Shown here: positions 1 through 9,098 of the stretch, one piece after another
Layout: the number at the start of each line of letters is the position of its first letter
How positions within the stretch are numbered: the stretch's first letter is position 1
Notes under the pieces: generated by a model
The model's input: only the letters and a program-made list of their open reading frames with translations
Database searches by the model: none
Told to the model about the DNA's origin: nothing
Translations under genes and position numbers: made by a program
NCBI GenBank assembly: GCA_023853785.1
Contig: JAJIRX010000004.1
Coordinates: 1-12,315, forward strand
Reading direction: 5' to 3'
Origin: Psilocybe azurescens
Lineage: Eukaryota; Basidiomycota; Agaricomycetes; Agaricales; Agrocybaceae
Length of the DNA: 12,315 nt

Positions 1-2
1 AA

Positions 3-296
3 GAGTCAATAGTAACATGTGGCGTCCAACTTTTTAAAAGGGCTGCTCAGTATTTTCCCAAGATGAGCAAGTGGCTTAATGGGGATTCTGATAGCAAGGC
101 AGTAGGCTCTGGGGTGATGATACAAAGGCATACTTTGAAAATTTTACAGGAATGGATGGATAATGATGGAAAGATGCTAAAGAAGGAAAAAGTTGTTGCT
201 GTTGAGGAAAAGGTCAGAGCAAGTTCATCAAAGGATACATCTGAGCAGGAGAAGTCAAAGAAGAAGAAGAAGAAGAAGAAGCAATCTGAGCAGTAA
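3..296 (+). CDS. Partial lysine-rich ORF of unknown function, probably spliced
   Basis: The frame is open from the left edge, so this is the 3' part of a gene that starts outside the window. The first in-window ATG is at 63 but need not be the start. The protein has a mixed hydrophilic body (residues such as WLNGDSDS, LQEWMDNDGK), then a charged stretch ending in an uninterrupted run of lysines, which resembles a nuclear-localisation or nucleolar-type tail. Unspliced it stops at 294-296. A very good intron overlaps that stop: donor GTAAGT at 293, branch-like CTAAC near 348-352, and a T-rich TTTTTTCAG acceptor ending at 374. Splicing would remove the stop and add about 39 codons, ending with TAA at 490-492. 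I do not recognise the family. It lies head-to-tail with the KDZ relic in the same AT-rich block, so it may be a companion ORF of that element or the end of a neighbouring gene. Confidence 0.4.
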   Translation, partial: ESIVTCGVQLFKRAAQYFPKMSKWLNGDSDSKAVGSGVMIQRHTLKILQEWMDNDGKMLKKEKVVAVEEKVRASSSKDTSEQEKSKKKKKKKKQSEQ

Positions 297-394
297 GTAG
301 GAAGAATATAAATATATGCAATGTACTTTTAAATGTTTTAAAATCTAACTGTTTGTATACTGTGATTTTTTCAGATCTTATAAAAATCTACTTG

Positions 395-2620
395 ATGGCT
401 ATATCACCTCTACTTCCTCTATTCTGGCTGCTTATCTGTCTTGCATATCTTCCTGGTGTATCAGCATCAGGACCAACAACACCATTTCCTAATATTACAT
501 TTTTGGCTTTTAGCAATTTTGTGTCAACAACATTTAATCCAGATATTTCTTTGGAAACTGTGCTGCTAGTCTTTTTCTCTAGTAGAAAATCCAGACTTTT
601 AATTTACATGCTTGCCAAAAGCAACCGAAGTTTACAGGATGAAAAGCACATAGTTGCTACAAGTTGGATGAAGACTTTGAGTCATGCATTAAAAATCAAG
701 TTGATACTGGTCTTTCTATGCTTTTTCAACAAAACCAATTTATGTCTGATACCTGGGAAACTGTATTAGCTGTAAAGCTTGATATTTTTCTGAAGTTCTT
801 GGTCTTACAATCTCTATAAACAAGGTGCTTTCATCAAAAGTTGGAAAATGTTTCTCAAAAGTGTATTGAACCAGTGCAGATAATCTGCCCTCTTAACATG
901 ATTTGTATAACTCCATTATGATCCCCTCGACATATTAGGGTATATACCTGTGGACGTGATTTACCATTGGTGACTTTGCTCAAAGGATCATCTATATTTA
1001 AAATGTCCCTGTGTTAACAGGAGAATGCACCAAATGCCACACATTATATTCTGCAGATCATCAAACTTATCATAATAATGACACTCGTAATGAGAGATAT
1101 CTAAATTTTCCTAAATACATCCAGATTGGAAGCAATATCTGGGTTGATTATGTTTTTGCAAATGCACTAATGAATGGCATATACTCATTTCATGCTTCTG
1201 CAAATACATATACTCAATATTGGAACAATAGCTTTGGCACTATTGATTCTGCTAATATATTTAAACTTAGTCAAACAAGTCTGGCAAGCTTTTGTATAGC
1301 ACTCTATTAGGGTTGTGGCTGCATCTTTACACACAACATTTGAAACTATTTCTGATATTGATATTGATGATCTTACTCAGCATGCCTTTGCTATACTTGG
1401 AAATGGTGGTGAAATTCCTGGTGCAAGAGAACATTCTTGTTCTGATTGTACCAAGCCATACAAAGAGACTGTTCAAGACAAAGACCTATTCCAGGTACAT
1501 TATCTGTTAAGCTATATACTTTAGATGGTGTTTTTATGGGGCCACAGGTTTTTTTGACTTTTGTTTTATCTTTAAGTGTATACTAATTTTGTGAACTTAG
1601 ATTTGTGCTTTTGATGGTTGCACCAATGATCTTATTAATGCATGTGGTGGTTCACTTTGTACAATGCATGAAGTTGAACTTGCAAATAAATGCCGGATGG
1701 TTGGCTGTGACAGCAATAAATTTGAAGAAACTCAAGCTTGCAGACAACATCAAGACAACAGGAAGCAAAGTGTGCAGGCCCGTAGTAAAGAAACTCTCAA
1801 TGGTATTTGTTGCATTCTTCAAAGGCCTGGTGAATATCAAGAATGGCAACAAATTCCTGAAGGAGCTATTCAGCAACCACATGATGAAGAGATTGATGAG
1901 AATACTCATTCTACACAACAACGAAAACATTAATTTTCACCTAATCGTTCATATTGTGTTGAAACTGCATGTGCACCTTGTGGAGTTGTTCTTGCATGGA
2001 CCAAATTTTCCAAGTCTGAGTCTCCAACAAATATTCTCCACTGGCTAGAACATCTATTTCCAAATAAAGATGAAAGACCAGCTTACATTTGTATTGATAA
2101 AGCATGTCAATTTTTCAAAACAGCTGTTAAACTCAAGTTATGGAATGAGTGGAAACAGACAACTTGTTTTATTGTGGACTCTTATCACTATACCAATCAT
2201 AAGGCAACTGATGAAGTTTGCTGGAAATGGTGTAATCCTGCACCCAAAGATGGCAGTGCTCCAAATCTTGTGGGTGAAAAAGTTGATGAAAATGGAAACC
2301 TCATTCAATATAGAGAATTTAATTCTCAAGTCTGTGAACAACTTAATGCTTGGCTTGGTGGCTATGAATCTATCTTAAAGTGAATAACATCCAAATTTTT
2401 CAATTGGTTTATACATACAATGTTGGTTTATCATGTAAAGCATGTTCTTGGCAAATGATCATCTTCACAAAATGAGGACTCAATAGATGATGAAAGCAGT
2501 GAAGAAGAGGAATCCAGCTCAAGTAGCAATAGTAGCCAGAGTAGCAGCCAGACAACCCAAAGTGATGAAAATTGTGAGTCAACAGATAGTAGTGATGATG
2601 AAATGCATGTCTCAGATTAA
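395..2620 (+). pseudogene. Decayed KDZ-family transposase with CxC5/CxC6 cysteine clusters
   Basis: This is a relic of a Kyakuja-Dileera-Zisupton DNA transposase, a nuclear enzyme that mobilises its own element. The order of segments is: a hydrophobic N-terminal part (about 395-580); a CxC5-type cluster (about 860-1494) with ICPLNM, CTKCHTLYSADH, WVDYVFANALMNG and CSDC; an intron; a CxC6-type cluster (1601-1930) with CAFDGC, CTMH, CRMVGC and ACRQH; then the KDZ core (1934-2455) with YCVETACAPCGVVLAWTKF, YICIDKAC, DSYHYTNH, KWCNPAP and CEQLNAWLGGYESILK. It ends in an acidic Ser/Glu-rich tail with a natural TAA at 2618. Breaks: frame loss between about 580 and 690; stops in the 830-930 stretch; a 1-nt loss at the A-run 1000-1003; a frame change near 1271-1277; TAG at 1297; TAA at 1931; TGA at 2381; TGA at 2456. 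The start is uncertain; ATG 395 is the first in the N-terminal frame. Family assignment is confident; inactivity is inferred from the breaks. Confidence 0.9.
1495..1600 (+). other. Intron in the KDZ relic
   Basis: A 106-bp intron with donor GTACAT, a perfect TACTAAT branch point at 1581-1587 and acceptor CTTAG. Removing it joins the Cys-cluster segment ending ...DLFQ in phase to ICAFDGC. Its intact signals in an otherwise broken gene suggest that decay is recent or that some breaks are artefacts. Confidence 0.8.
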
Positions 2621-2680
2621 ATAAATATTATACAATTTTCTCTATTTCATTAATTAAGTCTAGTGAACTCAAAGATAAAC

Positions 2681-2707
2681 AGAGTCCAGTGGATTTCACT
2701 GGACTCT
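2681..2707. repeat. Perfect 11-bp inverted repeat (hairpin) downstream of the KDZ relic
   Basis: The arms at 2681-2691 (AGAGTCCAGTG) and 2697-2707 (CACTGGACTCT) are exact reverse complements around a 5-base GATTT loop. The hairpin sits about 60 bp after the transposase stop, close to where base composition changes from AT-rich to about 55 percent GC (around 2740). It may be part of a transposon end or a 3' RNA structure. The left end of the element is outside the window, so terminal repeats cannot be compared. Confidence 0.6.
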
Positions 2708-3460
2708 ATTCATTTTAATTTTCATCCATTTTTCTGTTATACCGTGGCAAGGACAGCTCGACCTGAGAGTAAGTGCAACGCCGGCTGCTTAAGTTCAGCA
2801 AGTGCCTTTATCATGCTTGCTGCTCTGTTCCGTGCGCCCTCGTACCTCGGCCTGGGCCCTGAAGACCCTGCCACTGCCAATAGTTCAGACTTCATCGGCC
2901 CTGAGGCCCCAGAGTGGCGTCGATCCCATTGGCGGTAAACGAGGTCGTTTGTGGGAGCCGCGGTGGCCAGCCAAATAACCAGAAAACTAAACTCTGCTGC
3001 CGCTGCTGCTGCTGTTATCTCAGTAAAAAATACCCTCAGCCTTTAATTCCAAGCGGCCAAGCGGCTCATACCCAAGACCTGAGGCCTCGTCAGACAGAAG
3101 ACCGACAGCGCAAAAATGCGATTCAGCCTGCATGACATTGTGCCTATTTAAAAATTTAGCTGAGTATGGGTTTTTCGGCTCCGAGCACACCGAGGAACTC
3201 GCCCTGGGTGTTCGACTGTCAGCTGCAGCTTGTCCGTTGCGCCTTTCGGTTGTCGGGGCTCTGTCGTCGTGGGATGAGATGCACAGGACGATCGGAGATA
3301 GAAGATTGAAGGTAGAACGCCGGCCTACGACTCGGAATCATGCTCGATTGTGGTTCCAGGGTATGCGGACTGGACATGGACATAGACACGCATAGCGCGG
3401 GATGCGGGATAACTTTCACGAATCATAACAAGGTTGATTTGATTTTGACTCGAGTTGGAG
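2708..3460. other. Intergenic stretch, no supported gene
   Basis: Composition rises sharply at about 2740. Short ORFs occur in several frames on both strands, but none shows a recognisable motif, a splice-joined continuation or a consistent frame. A CTG/CCG triplet run lies at about 2994-3015. I see no promoter or RNA gene here. Confidence 0.5.
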
Positions 3461-3830
3461 CGAGCACGAGCACGAGCGCGAAGGCCAGGTAAACTAAAAC
3501 TGAAAATGAAATGAACCCCGAGAATAATGGGATCCAAGTAAACGCGACGCCAGTGGTCGGCGTTCGGTGTTCTTGAGGCGCCGCACTGTAACCGGCAGAC
3601 ATGCTGCGCTACAGTATAAATCCAGATTGACTACAAGCTGGAAGCGAGGAACATCGTTATTATATTATACGATTCGACTGCATGCCTGCCTTGATCGTCT
3701 GCCAGTAGCCATAGTATTGGGTGGCCATAGTCATACTCTATAATAGTCGAACCATAGGGGATTCGAGAACAGAGAAGTGCAGGCAGCATCAATAACACAA
3801 GCCCAGGACCCATGGGTAAGTGTGTACCTG
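3461..3830. repeat. Tandem duplication, copy A
   Basis: First copy of a unit repeated at 3849-4216, with an offset of 388-397 bp. It starts with a short GAGCAC-type microsatellite and ends near a CCCATGGGTAA motif at 3809-3819. A 42-bp block at 3500-3541 is identical to 3889-3930. Overall similarity is roughly 85 percent by eye, with small indels. Both strands are broken by stops and the reading frames are not conserved between copies, so it does not look coding. Confidence 0.85.
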
Positions 3831-3848
3831 AGTATAAACAATGTAGCA

Positions 3849-4216
3849 CGAGCACGAGCACGAGCGCGAAGCGTAGGTAAAACTGAAACTGAAAATGAAA
3901 TGAACCCCGAGAATAATGGGATCCAAGTAACGCGATGTCAGTGGGGTGTTCGGTGTTCTTGGGGCGCCACACTGTAACTAGCAGACATGCTGCTCTACAG
4001 TATAGATCCAGATTGATTACAAGCTTGAAGCGAGGAGCGTTGTTAAGTATTGTATTATACAACTCAAGTCAATTGCATGCGAGCCTTGATCGCCTGCCAA
4101 TCGTTTGTATTGGATGGTAGCCGGTAGCCATAGTATTGGATAGTCGAACCATCAGAGATTCGAGAACAGAGGGGCGTAGGCAGTGTTGACCGCCCAAGCA
4201 TAGGACCCATGGGTAA
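3849..4216. repeat. Tandem duplication, copy B
   Basis: Second copy of the unit described at 3461-3830, starting at the same GAGCAC-type microsatellite and ending at the same CCCATGGGTAA motif (4206-4216). The separation of about 18 bp and the shared microsatellite at each copy's head are consistent with unequal exchange or replication slippage. A further short GAACACGAGCATG-like stretch near 4343-4357 may be the start of a third, lost copy. Function unknown. Confidence 0.85.
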
Positions 4217-5796
4217 TATATGTATAATCATGATCATGTCCGTTATCATTATCATTAGGAGGCAGGAGGCGGTGGCGAGAGATCCGAAGAGGATCTCCCA
4301 GAATAATGTTATACTATACCAGCCATCGAGTCTGACATCCAGCACGAACACGAGCATGATGTGCGATGTACCTCGCATACTTCAGCTCGATTTTCAACGG
4401 AATAAGAATAAGAATGGGCACTCAGTCCGAGTGCGAGGACGCTGACACAGACAGGGAGGACCTCGTTGGCCGGCCAAGAATTTGAAATCCAAATTGAAAG
4501 GTCCCAATGCGACTGTGGGCCTGTGGCGGACAAGCCACGAGTTTACGCGACATACGGCGGTGGGTGGCGCACGAGCCTCCTACAGTGTCCACGGTCTATG
4601 CACATGTGTCCACTGTGCGTGCGAGGCGCATGAGATGGGAGCGAGGGTAGACAGTAAAGGGTAGACAGTAGACTCCATTGACACTGCGACGACGACGAAA
4701 GAGAAAGGAACGCAGTGACATGATATTAATGTCAGTGTCAGTGTCGCGGTGGCCATTGAATATTGAGTACTAAGTGAGAAACGATGGAAGGAAGGGAAGG
4801 GAAGGAAGGAAGCCAGGGGGATATGTTTCCACGATCCGTACGGGTGCGGTATTGTGTTGTATTAGATATGGAAGTGCTATATACATATATATGATCGTAG
4901 ATTTACAGTTTGGTTTTGACTTACTTGACCTTGACTGGTGCTGGGAATTCTGGGTATTCCGCGGTCTTGGGGTGCAAATCTCGTCTGTCTCTCAGGCTCA
5001 GGAGTAGCTACACTGAGCCTAGTAGTACTGTAATGACAGAATGGGATAGTAGCTGAAATAGAGTTGATTGTTATTACATTCAATACACAACTGGTGGGTA
5101 CATTTGCTTTCTAGAAAAGAAACGTACCCTTGAATGGTAACAAACGTGTGTGTGCTCTCAAGTGCTTGTCCCCGACGCCCGACGCCCGACACCCGTTCGA
5201 CCACTACTTGGGGCATTTTGACAGAATTTCTAGAAGAAAGAGGAGTAATTTATCCATTTATGAGGTCCCCCATCAGCAACGCATGCTAGATTAGAGCAAT
5301 CGGTATAGCTCTTCCAGCGTCAAAAGGAGTTCGAGGTCGAGAGATCCCAATGATGACGCATCGCCCCCAAAGCGGGTGTTGAATTGCCACAAACGCGTTG
5401 GGTCAACAGAACCAAACATTGATTGATTTGACTGTGATCAGGCACCGTGAGACTGACTCGCTTCCTCTTCTTTTCCGACTGTTCATTGCTGTTTTTGATT
5501 TGATAACTGCTGTGCCACTTTCATTTATGAACAAACTCGTCTAACAAGACTCTGGTTTGAAAGAAAGGGTATGCGGACACGAAAACAGAGTCTTGGGAGA
5601 AAGGCAATGTGACTGATACGGTATCATGCATGATCCTGTCCTGGGGGCTTGCTTGCGGTGTATCAATCGAGTATCGCGTACCAAGTGACAAGGAAGAGCA
5701 GGACTGATGGCAATTGACGAGGGCTGAACTAGAACTAGGGGGATCTGCGAATGCTTTATCTCTTTGATGTACAGGCTTCCTAGCGCCGTAATATTC
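4217..5796. other. Intergenic stretch with micro-repeats, no supported gene
   Basis: No ORF here has a recognisable motif or a believable exon structure. Visible simple features are: a 7-bp inverted repeat GAGATCC/GGATCTC at 4279-4297; a short direct repeat GGGTAGACAGTA near 4645-4670; GTCAGT repeats near 4731-4746; a GGAA-rich tract at about 4784-4812; CGACGCC repeats at about 5173-5195; and a 13-bp palindrome TGATACGGTATCA at 5614-5626, about 550 bp upstream of the methyltransferase ATG. Confidence 0.5.
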
Positions 5797-6174
5797 TCTT
5801 GTGTCTCTCTCGTTCCCCCTGTTCAGAGGAACACATATCTCAGCGGGCCCCTCTCAGCTATTCATGCTATGCGCGAAATGTACGCCGATATGAGGTGGAC
5901 ACGATTCACTACTGCTACTGCTACAACGACGTGTATATGTAACGAGTTAATGTGGGCAGAAGAACTCGAGACTCGCGAAAGTGGATTGACTTTGACATTT
6001 CTTTCTGTGGCATTTTGGCAGCTCTGGCGGTGGCGAACTTGGGCGTGCTTGTGAATCCTACCACGCGAGCTGAACCGGGCAAACTTAGCCGCAGTACAAA
6101 CACACTCTGGCCTCAATCCTTTGCTCCTCATTTCCCTGTTCTCGCCCGAATCCCCTCTCTGCTCCTCTGCTTTC
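5797..6174 (+). promoter_or_regulatory. Probable promoter and 5' leader of the methyltransferase gene
   Basis: There are two pyrimidine-rich tracts, about 5797-5822 and about 6118-6172. The second runs straight into the proposed ATG at 6175. CT-rich stretches just upstream of the start are common in fungal promoters. I see no clear TATA box at a usual distance. The role is inferred from position and composition only. Confidence 0.4.
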
Positions 6175-9098
6175 ATGACCATCGCTGCCCTGCGGAGTCT
6201 CCACGCCATTATAGGAGACGCTATAGATGATATAGAACGCGTGTATGCTGCTAATCACTCAAATCCAACCAGCGCAAGACATACTCCAGAAAAACTATTC
6301 TCTTCTTCTCCTTTTAATGACCCCGCTACCGCTGCCCAGAGTCCAACACCTATTAGCATCAGTGGGCGGAACCGGAACCATATATCGGCGTCGACGAACT
6401 CGCAGGCCTATGTCTCCCCGCCGCCCTCGCCCTCAATGGCGACTCTCCACAATCGTCGTCTGCCTCATCCGCACTGAGCTCCATACCAGTAAAAATGCCA
6501 ATGCCAGCGCCAGTGCCAGAGCCGACGCCGACGATAGACTTCCCGTCACTAGACGCCCCATGCAACCCGACGTCCCTCGCCGAAGCACTCACGTCGCACC
6601 CGACGGTGCTCGCTGCGACATGCCGCATCGTGGCGGCGGCCGGCCAGCTCAGCGCGACTGTGCAGACGCCGTTCCTGACGCTCTGCGATGCTACTATGGG
6701 CGTGAGCATTCTATTTTTTCTGTCGTAAGTTGTCGTGCTAATCATTTTTTGCTTGTAGTACCACCTTCCGTCGTGCATGCGTCTGCTGCAAGCGTCCCAT
6801 GTTGTCGAGATCTTGCGCGAGGCTGGACCGGATGGGCTTCACGTCGACAGCATCTCGGAGAACAACGGTGTCGAAGCGACCAAACTCGGTGAGTTCTAGT
6901 TCTAGTTCCTCACTTACTGACTCCACCCCTAAACCCGATTCCACACAGCACACATCCTGCGCCTGCTAGCGACGCACCACATCTTGCGCGAACTCTCGCC
7001 AGACGTGTTCGCGCTCAACCGCATCTCCTCGCTCGTCGATTCGGGCAAAACGGTGGCGGAGCTGAAGGCGTATCAGGAAGATGGGATGTGTGTGTCCCTT
7101 TTTCTTTTTTTAATTTCGTCAACAAAAACTCACTGGAAAACATGTAATAGACCCGAGATGAAATATCGCGACACGAACGGCGTAGCAGCGTTCGTAGGGC
7201 TCTGGTCCGTGGCTTTCCTCTCATCATACCGCATGTCTGAAAAGTCTAATCTAATTGTAATACTATTGTACTATCTCACACATACACAGCACAGACGAGA
7301 TCCAAAAAGCCTCCGCATACATGACGGAGACCTACTACCTCTCGCCGTCGCCGCAGACGCGGGCGGGGACCGAGCCAGGCAGGGCGCCGTTCTACTTTGC
7401 GTTTGATACGGTGAGGAGCGGGACGGGCTTTTTGGGTGGTTGGAGGGCGAGGTTTCGGCGGAGGAGGGAAGGAGGGATGATGATGACACTGAGTGAGTGA
7501 ACCGTTCTTCTTCCAAGAAATGACTCAGTATTTATTATCGGTAACATTTTATTTTCAGTGATGCCGTTGAAAGAGGCAGGGCGGGATCCTCCCGCCTACA
7601 CTCGGACCTTCCTCTTCCTCGTCTAAAAGGTCTGGTAAACGAGAGTCGCAGCAGAAGACGGGCAGAAGATCCACGACCACAGCTACGTGCTATGTACACA
7701 AAACCGTCCTCAGGAAGAGGGGCAGCGGGAAACCGTACTAGAACCAACTCGAGTGGTGCTAGCAGCGCTGGCTCTGGATCCGGCTCGAACTCGAACTCAA
7801 GATCTACCGTCAAGAACGGCGAGCGCTCCGAGTTCGAGGTTGATTCCAAGGCAAACACCAGCGCGCAGGAGAACGCGAACAGATTCCGCCTGGAGCGGTT
7901 CGGGAAAGCCATGTCCGGCACGGACGGGTGGGAGGCGCCTGGCGCCGCTTTGAATGGTGTGTGCTCCAATCTCCCAAAAGATAGAGCTCGAGAGAAAAAA
8001 AAAAGTCGAATGTGTGCGCTAATTTCGACTCGTTTGTCTTATTTTTCTTGATTTTCAGGGTTTGACTGGAGCTCGCTTCCGCACGGGAGCATCGTCGTAG
8101 ATGTAGGAGGTGGGATAGGGTCGACGAGCATGTTGCTCGCTACTGCTTTTTCGTCGTCGTCGGCGTCTTCTGCGGGCGGTGATGACCATGATGACAACGA
8201 TAATGATGACAATGACGAAAGTGGGCCAAGGCTGAAGTTTATCATACAAGATCGGCCTGTGGTGTGTGAGATGGGCGTGAAGGTATCTTGTCTTTTCGGA
8301 TTCGTATATGCGCGTGGTTGAGCTTTTATCTGTCCATTAGGCATGGAAAGCGAAATGTCCCGAGCTCCTAGAATCCACCGCTCGGTTCCAAGGTAAGCCA
8401 CCTTTCTTCCCTCCATCCTATTCCTTATCTAAAAACTCATTTCAATCCTTCCATGCATCCAGTCCACGACTTTTTCACACCCCAGCCAATCCACAACGCA
8501 GCCGTCTTCCTCCTCCGCGTCGTCCTGCACGACTGGCCCGACGTGTTCGCGCGGAAAATCCTGCTGCGCCTGAGAGAGGCGGCGATGTCGGAGACGAAGC
8601 TTGTCATTGCGGATTTTGTGCTGCCGCTTGCGTGTCCTGATGATGATATGGGTGGTGAAGGAGGGGACGGGGTCCTTGACGATATTGAGGGCGCGCGGAC
8701 TTTGCCTGCGCCCGCGCCGCTCCTTGCGAATCTTGGAAAAGCTAGTGCGAATGTGTATTGGATGGACTTGACGGTGTGTATTACTTTGATTCGATTTTTA
8801 ATATGTTTTGAATGACTTTTTTCCCTCTTAGATGCAGACTATGTTTAACTCGCAGGAACGAACGCTGCGGGAGCTGGTCTCGCTGGCGCTATCTGCTGGC
8901 TGGAAAATTGTGAAAGTGACAAGGACCTCGGGATCGATGTTTGGATATCTGGTAGCTGAGCCTGTGGATATACCCGCCCAATACCAGGATGTCGACCAGA
9001 AAATTCTGACTGGGTTAAATCAGGAAGGCGACTTATTCTCCCCCCTTCAAAGGCGTCAATGTGGAAGAGGAGGTGGGATACACGGGTATCAAGAATGA
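6175..9098 (+). CDS. Class II SAM-dependent O-methyltransferase, multi-exon, with low-complexity inserts
   Basis: Transfers a methyl group from S-adenosylmethionine to a hydroxyl of a small, probably aromatic, molecule; substrate unknown. Exons: 6175-6701, 6759-6888, 6949-7087, 7151-7204, 7290-7492, 7559-7956, 8059-8282, 8341-8392, 8463-8773, and 8832 to TGA 9098 or beyond. Landmarks in order: N-terminal helix (MTIAALRSLHAIIGDAIDD); Ser/Pro linker; dimerisation domain (FPSLDAPCNP, ILRLLATHHILRELSPDVFA, FVGLCTDEIQKASAYMTE); a low-complexity insert of about 130 residues; FRLERFGKAMSG; SAM motif I IVVDVGGGIGS; a D/N-rich insert; FIIQDRPVV; HDFFTPQP; the LHDWPD motif holding the likely catalytic His; ERTLRELVSLALSAGW; GYLVAEPV. 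About 770 codons, against 350-480 usual. Frame breaks: one between 6241 and 6440, one at the T5 run 7429-7433. Most introns have good branch points, and splicing restores family motifs across the junctions (for example LC|TDE). ATG 6175 was chosen because it starts the typical N-terminal helix. Confidence 0.88.

Noticed and set aside
3631..4062. 143-codon minus-strand ORF across the tandem duplication
   Set aside because: It spans both copies in different frames. Its hydrophobic Leu/Val run comes from the GAGCAC microsatellite read backwards, and no domain is visible.
4784..4812. GGAA-rich tract as a regulatory element
   Set aside because: It is simple-sequence DNA about 1.4 kb from the nearest supported start codon, with nothing tying it to regulation.
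5292..5337. tRNA-like A-box (TAGAGCAATCGG) and B-box (GTTCGAGGT) with a D-arm-like GAGC/GCTC stem
   Set aside because: The boxes are only about 26 bases apart, too close for a tRNA. No anticodon arm or acceptor stem can be formed around them.
6359..6778. 139-codon minus-strand ORF opposite the first methyltransferase exon
   Set aside because: It is the antisense shadow of GC-rich coding sequence. The plus strand carries recognised enzyme motifs and splice sites.
7535..7969. 144-codon minus-strand ORF opposite the low-complexity insert
   Set aside because: The plus-strand frame joins in phase to FRLERFGKAMSG and onward to SAM motif I, so the minus frame is a shadow.
8952..9023. Possible extra intron (GTAGCT ... 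CTGAC ... AAATCAG) that might link the enzyme to its tail
   Set aside because: The acceptor looks good, but the intron would delete the conserved VAEPV end of the enzyme and does not correct the frame.
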